Source of the DNA: Flagellimonas spongiicola
GTDB lineage: Bacteria > Bacteroidota > Bacteroidia > Flavobacteriales > Flavobacteriaceae
Assembly: GCF_023502425.1 (NCBI RefSeq)
Contig: NZ_JAMFMA010000004.1
Span: 62,001 to 126,000, forward strand
Reading direction: 5' to 3'
DNA: 64,000 nucleotides
A program made the translations under genes and the position numbers. Positions within the stretch are counted from its first letter, which is position 1. Every line of letters begins with the position of its first letter. The notes beneath the pieces are model-generated. The model did not search any database, was not told the DNA's origin, and worked only from the letters and a program-made list of their open reading frames with translations. Shown here piece by piece: positions 25,505 through 34,250 of the stretch.

Positions 25505-25582
25505 GTAAAATCTATAGTTTGAAAATGATGACTAAGATAGAAGTATTTGAAGTAAATTATACTATTTCGCTTCATTGATAGT

Positions 25583-25590
25583 TATCTTTG
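25583..25590 (+). promoter_or_regulatory. Candidate -7 element of the ebo operon
   Basis: TATCTTTG matches TAnnTTTG and lies 52 bp before the eboA ATG. No TTG -33 box at 17-21 bases was found. No other promoter-like element was seen within the next 6.8 kb of tightly coupled genes. Confidence 0.5.
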
Positions 25591-25642
25591 TAAGAAATCT
25601 TGGATATCCCCCAACAACCAATATTTAATCGAATTTGCATTG

Positions 25643-26500
25643 ATGCTGGATAACTTTACTAGCGACCAATTACAATCACTTTTAGAGCATAACCTAAGTG
25701 TTGAAACTTGGGATTGGTACAAACAAAAATTAACGTCGATAATTGAAAATTCCTCTGATAGGGAACTTTATGTTGCCTATAGTCTGTGCGCGTCCAAAAT
25801 TGATAGGGCAAGTATTTCCTATACAGGCGCAACCGAAGTGAATTTAAAGGAATATCTAGAAGTTCAAAATGCGGACTTGCTCGAACTAAGTCGCATTAAT
25901 TTATTGGTTAAGGTTTTAGAAGGTAATGCTTCCTTTTTCAAGGATAAAGTTGGCAAATTGATGGAGATTGCAGACAGTAAAGAATTGGAAACCTTTTTGA
26001 AGTATCTGGTTTTCCTGCCAAACGCCAGCGATTACCAATACAATGCGGTGGAAGCTTTACGAACCAATATTTCAACGGTTTTTGATGCGATTACTTTGAA
26101 TAATCCATATCCTTCAATGTACTTCAATGAACAACAATGGAATCAAATGTACTTGAAAGCGGCATTTATGGAACGGGACCTAGGTTGTATATTGGATGTG
26201 GATAAAAGAGCGAACAAGGAATTAGCCAGGATAATTTCAGATTACGCACATGAAAGATGGGCGGCATCCCGCACAATTGATCCAGAAATTTGGAGACCTG
26301 TATCCTCTTTTTTAGGAGATGGTCTTATGGAAGATATGAACCATCTGTTTCAAAGTAAGAATCCATTAGAACAAAGAGCGGCAGCGTTATGTTGTTACAA
26401 TTCCAATTACGAATTGGCAGCTCAGGCATTGAATAAACACCCAGAACTAAAATCACAGATAGAAAGCTCAAGACTTACTTGGGATAACTTCAAAAATTGA
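25643..26500 (+). CDS. eboA: EboA domain-containing protein
   Basis: A 285-residue soluble, almost entirely helical protein without signal peptide or membrane span. On its own it shows few motifs; the call rests on position at the head of an intact eboBCDEF order and on features such as the N-terminal L-WLE/ETWDWYKQKL segment and the C-terminal AALCCYNSNYELAAQALNKHP. The TTG one codon upstream (25640) is discounted in favour of the ATG at 25643. In cyanobacteria the ebo cluster is needed to move a scytonemin precursor to the periplasm; the specific job of EboA is not known. Confidence 0.85.
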   Translation: MLDNFTSDQLQSLLEHNLSVETWDWYKQKLTSIIENSSDRELYVAYSLCASKIDRASISYTGATEVNLKEYLEVQNADLLELSRINLLVKVLEGNASFFKDKVGKLMEIADSKELETFLKYLVFLPNASDYQYNAVEALRTNISTVFDAITLNNPYPSMYFNEQQWNQMYLKAAFMERDLGCILDVDKRANKELARIISDYAHERWAASRTIDPEIWRPVSSFLGDGLMEDMNHLFQSKNPLEQRAAALCCYNSNYELAAQALNKHPELKSQIESSRLTWDNFKN

Positions 26501-26502
26501 TT

Positions 26503-27411
26503 ATGGCAAAGAAATTACAATTTATCGACCCTCATGTACACATGACCTCAAGGACCACGGACGATTATGAAGCTATGGCAGCCGCAGGAGTTGTGGCCGT
26601 GATTGAACCGTCATTTTGGTTGGGGCAACCGCGTACCCAGGTAGGTTCATTCCAAGATTATTTTAGTAGTCTAGTGGGATGGGAACCATTCCGCGCAAGT
26701 CAGTTTGGGATAAAGCATTATTGCACTATTGGACTAAATTCCAAGGAAGCGAACAACGAGCCGTTGGCAGAACAGGTTATGGATCTTCTTCCATTGTATC
26801 TTCATAAAGAAGGTGTTGTTGCGGTAGGGGAAATCGGTTATGATGATCAAACCCCTGCGGAAGATAAATACTTCAGACAACAATTGGAACTGGCAAAAGA
26901 GTTTGGAATGCTGGTACAGGTGCATACACCACATCGGGATAAAAAAGCCGGTACCATAAAAAGTATGGAGGTCTGTTTAGAGCATGGATTGGATCCAAGC
27001 ATGGTGATCATAGATCACAATAATGAGGAAACCGTCCAGGAGGTTCTTGATCGTGGTTTTATTGCGGCATTCACCATTTACCCTAAAACAAAAATGGGGA
27101 ATGAAAGAATGGTTGAAGTAGTAAGGCGTTTTGGAAGCGACAATATCATTGTGGATAGTTCAGCGGATTGGGGTGTAAGTGACCCTTTGGCGGTACCGAA
27201 AACCGCATCCTTGATGCTAACGCGGGGAATTCCTGAAATCGACGTCGTTAAAACATGCTATCAAAATGCTTTGGATGCCTTTGGTAAATCTGGAAAGATG
27301 AAAGAAGAGCACTGGCAAAATGCAAAAGGAATTGATCAACGACAATTATTCCAGGATAATAGTGTCCTACGTGGTCAAGAACCAAAAGTGGAAAGCGACA
27401 AAATTGTTTGA
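26503..27411 (+). CDS. eboB: EboB, TatD-family metal-dependent hydrolase
   Basis: A 302-residue TIM-barrel hydrolase. The metal ligands of the TatD/amidohydrolase group are all present: DPHVHM near the N-terminus, GEIGYDD, VHTPHRDK, IDHNNEET and VDSSADWG. An active enzyme is therefore expected, with unknown substrate. A TTG at 26497 would overlap eboA; the ATG at 26503 lies 2 bp after the eboA stop. The stop overlaps the next ATG by one base (TGATG), indicating coupled translation. Confidence 0.92.
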   Translation: MAKKLQFIDPHVHMTSRTTDDYEAMAAAGVVAVIEPSFWLGQPRTQVGSFQDYFSSLVGWEPFRASQFGIKHYCTIGLNSKEANNEPLAEQVMDLLPLYLHKEGVVAVGEIGYDDQTPAEDKYFRQQLELAKEFGMLVQVHTPHRDKKAGTIKSMEVCLEHGLDPSMVIIDHNNEETVQEVLDRGFIAAFTIYPKTKMGNERMVEVVRRFGSDNIIVDSSADWGVSDPLAVPKTASLMLTRGIPEIDVVKTCYQNALDAFGKSGKMKEEHWQNAKGIDQRQLFQDNSVLRGQEPKVESDKIV

Positions 27412-28295
27412 TGAACGCCACTTTAAAAGGATATCTACAATTATGTAGACCACCAAACCTACCAACCGCGGCAGCGGATATCATTGCTGGTTCTGCTTTA
27501 GCAGGGATTTTTGTTGAAGATGGTATTATTCCCATTGATGCGCTATTGGTGTTGGTTTTGGCTTCGGTTTTACTTTATGCAGGGGGTGTAGTGCTTAATG
27601 ACGTTTTCGATGCTAGTCTCGATGCCGTGGAAAGACCAGAACGACCCATTCCAAGTGGTGTAATCCCAAAAAAGAAAGCAGCTTTCTTTGGTATTGTTCT
27701 TTTGCTGTCAGGTATTATTTGCGCAATACTTGTAAACCATACCAGCGGAACTGTTGCCGTAGGACTGGCTTTATCAATTCTTAGTTACGACGCATTTTCC
27801 AAAAACAATGCATTATTGGGTCCACTGAATATGGGAGTTTGTCGTGGACTGAATCTTCTATTGGGAATTTCGATTGTTGGGGCGTTTGTACAGTTGGAAT
27901 ATTTAATTGTACCAATTGTTTTTATAGCCGCCATAACAACAGTGAGTAGAGGCGAGGTACACGGAAACAACAAAAAAAACCTGGTTTTAGCAGGTTTTTT
28001 ATATGCTTTGGTGCTTTTTTTCGTTATGTATTTCCATACCAATCATATGAAACCTTTTCTTCCATATTTAGTGTTTTTGGCATTGTTTGCGGCAATGGTA
28101 TTGGCACCCTTGGTGAAGGCGTATCAAAAAAATACCCCTGAAAACATAAAAAAAGCGGTTATTTCGGGCGTTTTAGGTATCGTGATTTTGGATGCTGCAA
28201 TTGCTGTGGCATATTCCAATTGGATGATTGGTATATTGATACTTTTGCTATTACCTTTATCCAAGCTTCTAGCTAAACTATTTGCTGTCACTTGA
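27411..28295 (+). CDS. eboC: EboC, UbiA-like prenyltransferase
   Basis: A 294-residue membrane protein with about eight to nine hydrophobic segments. The first aspartate-rich motif of UbiA enzymes is intact (NDVFDASLD, about residues 62-70), followed by RPERPIPSG. The second DxxxD motif is replaced by SRGEVHGNN, so it may act on an unusual substrate or not as a standard prenyltransferase. It probably supplies a lipid carrier or lipid-linked step for the ebo pathway. A terminator-like hairpin lies inside its coding sequence at 27974-28000. Confidence 0.9.
   Translation: MNATLKGYLQLCRPPNLPTAAADIIAGSALAGIFVEDGIIPIDALLVLVLASVLLYAGGVVLNDVFDASLDAVERPERPIPSGVIPKKKAAFFGIVLLLSGIICAILVNHTSGTVAVGLALSILSYDAFSKNNALLGPLNMGVCRGLNLLLGISIVGAFVQLEYLIVPIVFIAAITTVSRGEVHGNNKKNLVLAGFLYALVLFFVMYFHTNHMKPFLPYLVFLALFAAMVLAPLVKAYQKNTPENIKKAVISGVLGIVILDAAIAVAYSNWMIGILILLLLPLSKLLAKLFAVT
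27974..28000 (+). other. Terminator-like hairpin inside eboC
   Basis: AAAAAACCTG pairs perfectly with CAGGTTTTTT around a 7-base loop, with the T-run forming the 3' arm. Only four pairs are G-C. In form it resembles an intrinsic terminator, within codons for GNNKKNLVLAGF. It could reduce expression of eboDEF if translation lags, which is untested. Confidence 0.4.
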
Positions 28296-28300
28296 TTGCC

Positions 28301-29470
28301 ATGAAACCTCTACCAAGCATAAGTCAGTCGTTTTCTGTAAAATTTGAGTACAAACTCCATTTTACGCAACATTTGTTTTCATTAGAGAATCCGCTACTTG
28401 TGGATGTCCTCAAGGAATATAATGGCCATGGCGCAACTAAAATGCTATTTGTGGTTGATAGTGGGGTCCGACTAGGACATCCAAATCTTTTTGAGACCAT
28501 TGAAGCCTATTGCGGTCATTACAGTAAATACATTCAACTTACCAGGATAATCGAAATAGAAGGCGGTGAAGCCGGTAAGAATGACCGAAACAATTTGGCA
28601 AGGGTTTTAGACGGAATCAATGATTTTGGAATTTGTAGACATTCATTTGTAGTTGTAATTGGTGGTGGCGCATTAATTGACATGGCCGGATATGCTGCAG
28701 CAACTGCACATCGTGGTGTTAAATTGATTCGTATACCAACCACTGTCCTTTCCCAAAACGACGCCGCGGTTGGTGTAAAAAATGGTATCAATGAATTCGG
28801 CAAAAAAAACTTCTTGGGCACATTTGCGCCTCCTTATGCAATTATCAATGATTTCGAATTTTTGAGAACATTGGGGCAACGCGATTGGATTGCCGGAATT
28901 TCAGAAGCGATTAAAGTTGCTTTGATAAAAGATGCGGGATTTTACCAATACATTCAGGAAAATGCAAAATCCCTAGCGGATAGAGAGGATGAGCCTATGT
29001 CCTATGTCATTCATCGATGTGCTGAAATTCATATGCACCATATTGCCAAAGGGGGCGACCCGTTTGAAAGTGGTTCCTCAAGACCTTTGGATTTTGGACA
29101 TTGGGCCGCACATAAATTGGAACAATTGACCAATTATGAGTTGAGGCATGGAGAAGCCGTAGCAATGGGTATTGCCTTGGATGTTACCTACGCTCAGATG
29201 ATAGGTTTGGTTGATGAAAAAGTGCTGAATAGCGTTTTGGACGTGTTTGAAACTATTGGTTTCAATTTGGAAATCCCAATTAATAAAGACAATGGTATTG
29301 AAGAATTACTGAAAGGAATCGAAGAGTTTAGAGAACATCTTGGAGGTGAACTCACTATTACCCTAATTACAGGAATTGGTGCCAAACATGATGTCCACGA
29401 AATTGATATGGATGTCATGCGCAAAGCGATTGCCCGTCGCAGCGTCGCCCGAGAAGAATTATCATTATAA
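28301..29470 (+). CDS. eboD: EboD, 3-dehydroquinate synthase-like protein
   Basis: A 389-residue member of the dehydroquinate synthase fold. NAD-binding GGGALIDMAGYAAATAHRG, the metal ligands Glu in GISEAIKVALI, His in DFGHWAAH and His in RHGEAVAMG, and the catalytic Lys in EAIKVALI are present, so catalysis is plausible. The usual LN-FGHT block reads LDFGHW. It is distinct from the housekeeping AroB and likely makes a cyclitol-type product from a sugar phosphate, an inference. The ATG at 28301 is 5 bp after eboC; a TTG at 28292 is discounted. Confidence 0.92.
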   Translation: MKPLPSISQSFSVKFEYKLHFTQHLFSLENPLLVDVLKEYNGHGATKMLFVVDSGVRLGHPNLFETIEAYCGHYSKYIQLTRIIEIEGGEAGKNDRNNLARVLDGINDFGICRHSFVVVIGGGALIDMAGYAAATAHRGVKLIRIPTTVLSQNDAAVGVKNGINEFGKKNFLGTFAPPYAIINDFEFLRTLGQRDWIAGISEAIKVALIKDAGFYQYIQENAKSLADREDEPMSYVIHRCAEIHMHHIAKGGDPFESGSSRPLDFGHWAAHKLEQLTNYELRHGEAVAMGIALDVTYAQMIGLVDEKVLNSVLDVFETIGFNLEIPINKDNGIEELLKGIEEFREHLGGELTITLITGIGAKHDVHEIDMDVMRKAIARRSVAREELSL

Positions 29471-29472
29471 CA

Positions 29473-30675
29473 ATGCTGGTAGCAGACAATTACCAATTAA
29501 CCTATTGTACCAATATTCACCAAGGTGAAAACTGGAAGGTTACCTTTGACAATCTCAAGAAATATGTACCTGTAATCAAGCAGGAGGTGGCACCAACCCA
29601 AAAATTTGGACTTGGTCTCCGTCTTTCAAACAAAGCCAGTGAAGAACTGGCTGCGGACAATAACCTATTCGATTTTAAAAGGTGGTTAAACGAGGAAGAT
29701 ATTTATGTCTTTACCATGAATGGCTTTCCCTTTGGCAATTTTCATGGAGAACGGGTAAAGGATATGGTGCACGCTCCAGATTGGACTACAGAGGATCGTT
29801 TGGTCTATACTAAAAGACTTTTTCATCAATTATCCGAATTGTTGCCTGAAGGCATTTCAGGCGGGATATCAACGTCGCCAATTAGTTATAAATATTGGCA
29901 TAAATCCGAAGAGGATCGGATAAACGCAATGTCCGCTGGTGCCAAGCATATGTTGCAAGTAGCTATCCAGCTTTATGAAACGGAATCGGAATCTGGAAAA
30001 TATATGCATCTGGATATTGAACCGGAACCAGATGGACTATTGGAGAATAGTGATGAGGTGGTTCAATATTTCGCCGACTATCTATTGCCTATCGGTATAC
30101 CAATGTTCATGGATAAATTTGATTTGGATGAGGAAACCGCAGCGGAACGCATTAAAAAATACTTGACTGTTTGCTACGACATCTGTCACTTTTCATTGGC
30201 TTTTGAGAATCCAAAGGATACCTTCGCTAAATTCGATTCCAATGGTATTCGAGTTGGTAAAATTCAGGTAAGTGCAGCATTGAAAATTTTGTTTGATAAA
30301 ACGAATGCATCGAACATTTGGGAAGCGCTTGAAAAGTTTAATGAGCCTACCTATTTACACCAAGTAACACGGCTAAACAATGGTAAGGTAAGAACCTATT
30401 CAGATTTACCCGAGCTATTTGCGGATAAAAACAATCCAACAGAATTACGGGCACACTTCCATGTACCAATTTTCTTAGAGGAATTTGATTATCTAAATTC
30501 TACCCAAGATCAAATTTTAGATGTTTTAGAGTACTTACGAGAACATCCAAAACTTAGCGAGCATTTGGAAGTTGAAACCTATACTTGGGATGTACTACCT
30601 TCCCATCTTAAATCGGATTTGAGCGAATCTATTGTTCGCGAACTCCAATGGTTGAAAAACAGGCTTGAAGGATGA
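29473..30675 (+). CDS. eboE: EboE, metabolite traffic protein (xylose isomerase-like TIM barrel)
   Basis: A 400-residue soluble protein with the sugar-phosphate isomerase/epimerase barrel. Strands with metal-ligand-like acids are seen in YMHLDIEPEPDG, MFMDKFDLDEE, CYDICHFSLAFE and FLEEFDYLN. It starts 2 bp after eboD. The C-terminus (about 310-400) contains HFHVPIF and the helix SIVRELQWLKNRL. Its 3' end overlaps the eboF start by four bases. Homologues in the cyanobacterial cluster are required for correct localisation of the product, but the reaction is unknown. Confidence 0.92.
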   Translation: MLVADNYQLTYCTNIHQGENWKVTFDNLKKYVPVIKQEVAPTQKFGLGLRLSNKASEELAADNNLFDFKRWLNEEDIYVFTMNGFPFGNFHGERVKDMVHAPDWTTEDRLVYTKRLFHQLSELLPEGISGGISTSPISYKYWHKSEEDRINAMSAGAKHMLQVAIQLYETESESGKYMHLDIEPEPDGLLENSDEVVQYFADYLLPIGIPMFMDKFDLDEETAAERIKKYLTVCYDICHFSLAFENPKDTFAKFDSNGIRVGKIQVSAALKILFDKTNASNIWEALEKFNEPTYLHQVTRLNNGKVRTYSDLPELFADKNNPTELRAHFHVPIFLEEFDYLNSTQDQILDVLEYLREHPKLSEHLEVETYTWDVLPSHLKSDLSESIVRELQWLKNRLEG

Positions 30676-32054
30676 AAAAGACAGTTGTCATCAATGTGGT
30701 TGGACTCACGAAGCGCTTGATCAATGATCATACTCCTTTCATAAAATCCTTTTTGGAACAAGGTTCGTTCAGTACGATCAAACCGACCATTCCAGCAGTT
30801 ACTTGTACAGCGCAGTCAAATTACTTAACAGGAGTTGCTCCAAACACCCACGGAATAGTGGGCAATGGGTGGTATTTTAAGGATGAACTTGAAGTTAAGT
30901 TTTGGAGGCAATCCAATAAGCTGGTGCAGGCAGAAAAACTTTGGGATTTACTTAAAAAAGAGGACGACAATTTCACTTGTGCCAATATGTTTTGGTGGTA
31001 CAATATGTATTCTACGGCGGATTACAGTGTTACGCCTAGACCAAATTATTTAGCAGACGGCCGAAAGATTCCTGATATATACTCGTATCCGGCCGGTTTA
31101 CGCGATACGCTTCAAGATGAATTAGGACAGTTTCCCTTGTTTCATTTTTGGGGACCAAAAACATCAATCAAATCCAGTAAATGGATAGCTGATGCCGCTG
31201 TTCGAACTGATAAAATCCATGATCCCACACTTACCCTTATCTATTTACCTCATCTAGATTATAATTTACAACGCCATGGCATCGATTTTAGTAAGATTTC
31301 GAGCGATTTAAGTGAAATTGACACCGTAGTCGCTGGTTTAGTAGACTATTATAGTGCCCAAAATTCTGAAATTGTACTGTTATCGGAATACGGTATCACA
31401 GATGTCAATAATCCTATCCATTTAAACCGCATATTACGAAGCAATGACCTGCTTGCCATACGCAAGGAACGCGGACTGGAATTATTGGATGCAGGTGCGA
31501 GTAGGGCTTTTGCCGTAGCGGATCATCAGGTGGCACATATTTATCTAAATGATCTAAGTATCCTTGATGATGTAAAAGCTTTGATTCAACGGCAAACTGG
31601 TGTGGAAAAAGTACTTTCAGGCGGTGAATTGGAAGAATACCAGTTAAATCATGAACGCTGCGGGGATATCGTTGCCATCGCGGACAAGGATTCTTGGTTC
31701 ACCTACTATTTTTGGGAGGATGACAGAAAGGCACCGGATTATGCTCGGATGGTTGATATTCATAAAAAGCCAGGGTATGATCCCGTGGAAATGCTAACCG
31801 ATCCGAAAGATAAATTTGTACTGTTGAAGGTGTTATGGAAATTATTCAAAAAGAAGTTAGGTTTTAGAACGGTGATGGATATAATTCCATTGCAAGCTGA
31901 ATTGATTAAAGGATCGCATGGAAGGATTCCAGAAGATGAAGAAGATCTACCGGTATTTATTAGCAATTCTGAGAATCATCCTGATAAATATCAGCTAAAT
32001 GCAACTGAAGTTTTTGATATCTTGAAAAGCATAATTAAACAACAACCGATATGA
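30672..32054 (+). CDS. eboF: EboF, alkaline phosphatase superfamily protein
   Basis: A 460-residue protein related to nucleotide pyrophosphatase/phosphodiesterases. The nucleophile is probably Thr44 in the block PAVTCTAQSNYLTG, and one metal pair is intact (Asp196 and His202 in LPHLDYNLQRHG), as is the late His in ADHQVAHIY. However, the usual N-terminal Asp (DGLR-type) is absent (VINVVGLT) and the SDHG motif reads SEYG (238-241), so the bimetal site is altered. No signal peptide is visible. Overlaps eboE (ATGA) and the TMEM220 gene, so all are one translational string. Confidence 0.91.
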   Translation: MKKTVVINVVGLTKRLINDHTPFIKSFLEQGSFSTIKPTIPAVTCTAQSNYLTGVAPNTHGIVGNGWYFKDELEVKFWRQSNKLVQAEKLWDLLKKEDDNFTCANMFWWYNMYSTADYSVTPRPNYLADGRKIPDIYSYPAGLRDTLQDELGQFPLFHFWGPKTSIKSSKWIADAAVRTDKIHDPTLTLIYLPHLDYNLQRHGIDFSKISSDLSEIDTVVAGLVDYYSAQNSEIVLLSEYGITDVNNPIHLNRILRSNDLLAIRKERGLELLDAGASRAFAVADHQVAHIYLNDLSILDDVKALIQRQTGVEKVLSGGELEEYQLNHERCGDIVAIADKDSWFTYYFWEDDRKAPDYARMVDIHKKPGYDPVEMLTDPKDKFVLLKVLWKLFKKKLGFRTVMDIIPLQAELIKGSHGRIPEDEEDLPVFISNSENHPDKYQLNATEVFDILKSIIKQQPI

Positions 32055-32410
32055 ACTTATTCTTTAAAATTTTAGCCGCGGTTTTTACGGGTTTATTCAT
32101 TTATGCCATTGCGGTGCAATACAATGACCCAGACGCCACAAGATGGTATTTGTATTATGGGGTTGCTGCATTGGCATCCGTTCTATTCATTTTTAACCAA
32201 TTACGAATTTCTTGGTCAGCAGTCCTTTTGGGCTTTTACGTTTTTATGATGTTCCAGGTTTGGCCAGAAAAATTTGAGGGTGTGACCATTGGAGAAGGCG
32301 ATATTGTAAATATTGAAAGGGGTAGGGAAGCTTTAGGTTTGGCTATAACCGCGTTTGCAATGTTGGTTTATCTTTTGCGAATGTTGTTCGCCAGAAAATC
32401 AAAAGTCTAA
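32051..32410 (+). CDS. TMEM220 family membrane protein
   Basis: A 119-residue protein with four predicted transmembrane helices (LAAVFTGLFIYAIAV, WYLYYGVAALASVLFIF, SWSAVLLGFYVFMMF, ALGLAITAFAMLVYLLRML). The motif AVQYNDPDATRWYLYYG is the TMEM220 hallmark shared with eukaryotic homologues. It overlaps eboF by four bases and is inferred to be a seventh member of the ebo unit, perhaps a membrane partner for the transport step. The last 12 bases overlap the convergent dnaX. Confidence 0.88.
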   Translation: MNLFFKILAAVFTGLFIYAIAVQYNDPDATRWYLYYGVAALASVLFIFNQLRISWSAVLLGFYVFMMFQVWPEKFEGVTIGEGDIVNIERGREALGLAITAFAMLVYLLRMLFARKSKV

Positions 32411-34141
32411 ATCAAATTCCTTTCGCAAAGCATCGAGAGCAGGGTTCTTTTCCCTTAACTTTTGATACTTCTCCTCTGGTGTAAAAGCAAACTTTTTTGC
32501 AACTTCTTCATTGACTGTAATGTACAGTTGAATGAAGTAGTTGTTTAATTTTTGTTTCAGGTAATCCATCATTAAACTCTGTTCACGTTCCACCTCTTTT
32601 TTCATGGTACTATTTGGTAATTCAATCCAAATAGTGGTCTCATCCTTGAGCTTGGGAACATCGGCTTGTAGATTACTGGCCAAAATTTTTCGACCGCGAT
32701 CTTCAAGTTCTTGTACAAAGTCATTCCAGTGTTCTTTCATCATGGATTCCTCAAAAGCCTTGCGTGGTAAATCTGCTTCATTTATTAGAGGCGTTTTGAT
32801 ATTCTCATGTTCCTTTTTAGCTTTTATACTGCTTAATGATAGGCCTGAAACTCTTTTTTCTGGCGCTTTTATTTGGATTTTCCTTTTAGGAACATCAACA
32901 ATTGGAGTAGTAGCTGTTTTTACCTCCGCAGTTGGTTGGGTTTCCTTTACTTCCGATACTGATGTAACAGTTTCTGGTTTAACGGGATTAGGAATACTTG
33001 GAACTGGAATGTGCGCATCAATTTTCTCTTCGGTAGTGGTAAAGAAGGATGCTGGTATTATGAAATCAAGGTTTTTTTTTTCTCCATCAAAAGTGATAGA
33101 GGCTAATTTCATAAGCGTTAATTCAACAAGTAATCTTTGGTTTTTACTTGTTTTATAACTTAAATCGCAATCATTGGCTAAATCCAACGCTTTGATCAGG
33201 AATGCTTTGTCCACTTTATCGGATTGACTCTTGTATTGCTCTTTTACATCATCACCAACTTCCAAAAGGCTATGTGTTTCTTGATGTTGGCATACCAATA
33301 AATCTCTAAAATGGGAAGCAAGTCCAGATATGAAATGATGCCCATCAAATCCAAGCGAAAGGGTTTTATTGAACAACACCAGTAATTCCGGGATTTTGTT
33401 TTCCAGAATTAAATCTGTTGTTGTAAAATAGGTGTCATAATCAAGAACGTTCAGGTTTTCAGTAACTGCTTTTCTAGTCAGTTTGTTTCCAGCAAAACTA
33501 ACTACCCTATCAAATATGGATAGGGCATCACGCATGGCGCCATCAGCTTTTTGCGCAATAATATGAAGCGCACTTTCCTCCGCCTCTATACCTTGTTCAT
33601 CGGCAATGTATTTGAGATAAGCCGCAGCATCTTTAACGGTGATTCTTTTGAAATCAAAAATTTGGCAACGTGAAAGTATTGTCGGGATTATTTTGTGTTT
33701 TTCCGTGGTGGCTAGTATAAATATGGCGTGCTTTGGTGGTTCTTCAAGTGTCTTTAAAAACGCATTGAACGCCGATTGGGAGAGCATATGCACCTCATCA
33801 ATAATATACACCTTGTATTTGCCTACTTGCGGGGGAATACGTACCTGATCTATCAAACTGCGGATATCATCCACAGAATTGTTGGAAGCAGCATCCAATT
33901 CAAAAATATTGAATGCGAAATCCTCGTCTTCCCGTTCCGTACCATCTTGATTGATTTTTTTGGCCAATATTCGGGCGCAAGTAGTTTTACCTACCCCTCG
34001 CGGACCACAAAAAAGTAGAGCCTGCGCCAAATGATCATTATCAATGGCATTTAGTAGCGTGTTGGTAATGGCTTCCTGACCCACAACATCCTTGAATGTT
34101 TGGGGACGATATTTTCTCGCCGATACAACAAAGGGTTCCAA
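32399..34141 (-). CDS. dnaX: DNA polymerase III subunit gamma/tau
   Basis: A 580-residue clamp-loader ATPase. VSARKYRPQTFKDVVGQ starts the conserved region, followed by Walker A CGPRGVGKTTCARILAK, Walker B IIDEVHML and sensor 1 ATTEKHKIIPTILSRCQ. The C-terminal tau part (after ~400) is low complexity, then a domain that contacts the polymerase. The frame stays open to 34234, but that extension is Ser/Pro/Lys-rich and overlaps a promoter; the TTG at 34141, immediately before EPFVVSARKYRP, is the likely start. No A6G-type frameshift signal was looked for successfully, so whether a separate gamma is made is unknown. Confidence 0.94.
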   Translation of the reverse strand: MEPFVVSARKYRPQTFKDVVGQEAITNTLLNAIDNDHLAQALLFCGPRGVGKTTCARILAKKINQDGTEREDEDFAFNIFELDAASNNSVDDIRSLIDQVRIPPQVGKYKVYIIDEVHMLSQSAFNAFLKTLEEPPKHAIFILATTEKHKIIPTILSRCQIFDFKRITVKDAAAYLKYIADEQGIEAEESALHIIAQKADGAMRDALSIFDRVVSFAGNKLTRKAVTENLNVLDYDTYFTTTDLILENKIPELLVLFNKTLSLGFDGHHFISGLASHFRDLLVCQHQETHSLLEVGDDVKEQYKSQSDKVDKAFLIKALDLANDCDLSYKTSKNQRLLVELTLMKLASITFDGEKKNLDFIIPASFFTTTEEKIDAHIPVPSIPNPVKPETVTSVSEVKETQPTAEVKTATTPIVDVPKRKIQIKAPEKRVSGLSLSSIKAKKEHENIKTPLINEADLPRKAFEESMMKEHWNDFVQELEDRGRKILASNLQADVPKLKDETTIWIELPNSTMKKEVEREQSLMMDYLKQKLNNYFIQLYITVNEEVAKKFAFTPEEKYQKLREKNPALDALRKEFDLDF

Positions 34142-34167
34142 ATTGGATTTCTTTTTTCGCTTCCTTA

Positions 34168-34175
34168 CAAATATA
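34168..34175 (-). promoter_or_regulatory. Candidate -7 element of dnaX
   Basis: On the minus strand this reads TATATTTG (TAnnTTTG). It lies 26 bp upstream of the TTG start at 34141 and supports that start over the longer frame. It is 65 bp from the divergent rnpB element. Confidence 0.55.
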
Positions 34176-34240
34176 AAAATAGGAAGTGGCAAAGAAAGGG
34201 GGCTGGGGCTTTCTGAACTTTTTTTTATTAACAATTCGAT

Positions 34241-34248
34241 TACCTTTG
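34241..34248 (+). promoter_or_regulatory. Candidate -7 element of rnpB
   Basis: TACCTTTG matches TAnnTTTG and ends within a few bases of the 5' end of RNase P RNA, the expected distance for a start site. Confidence 0.55.
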
Positions 34249-34250
34249 CG

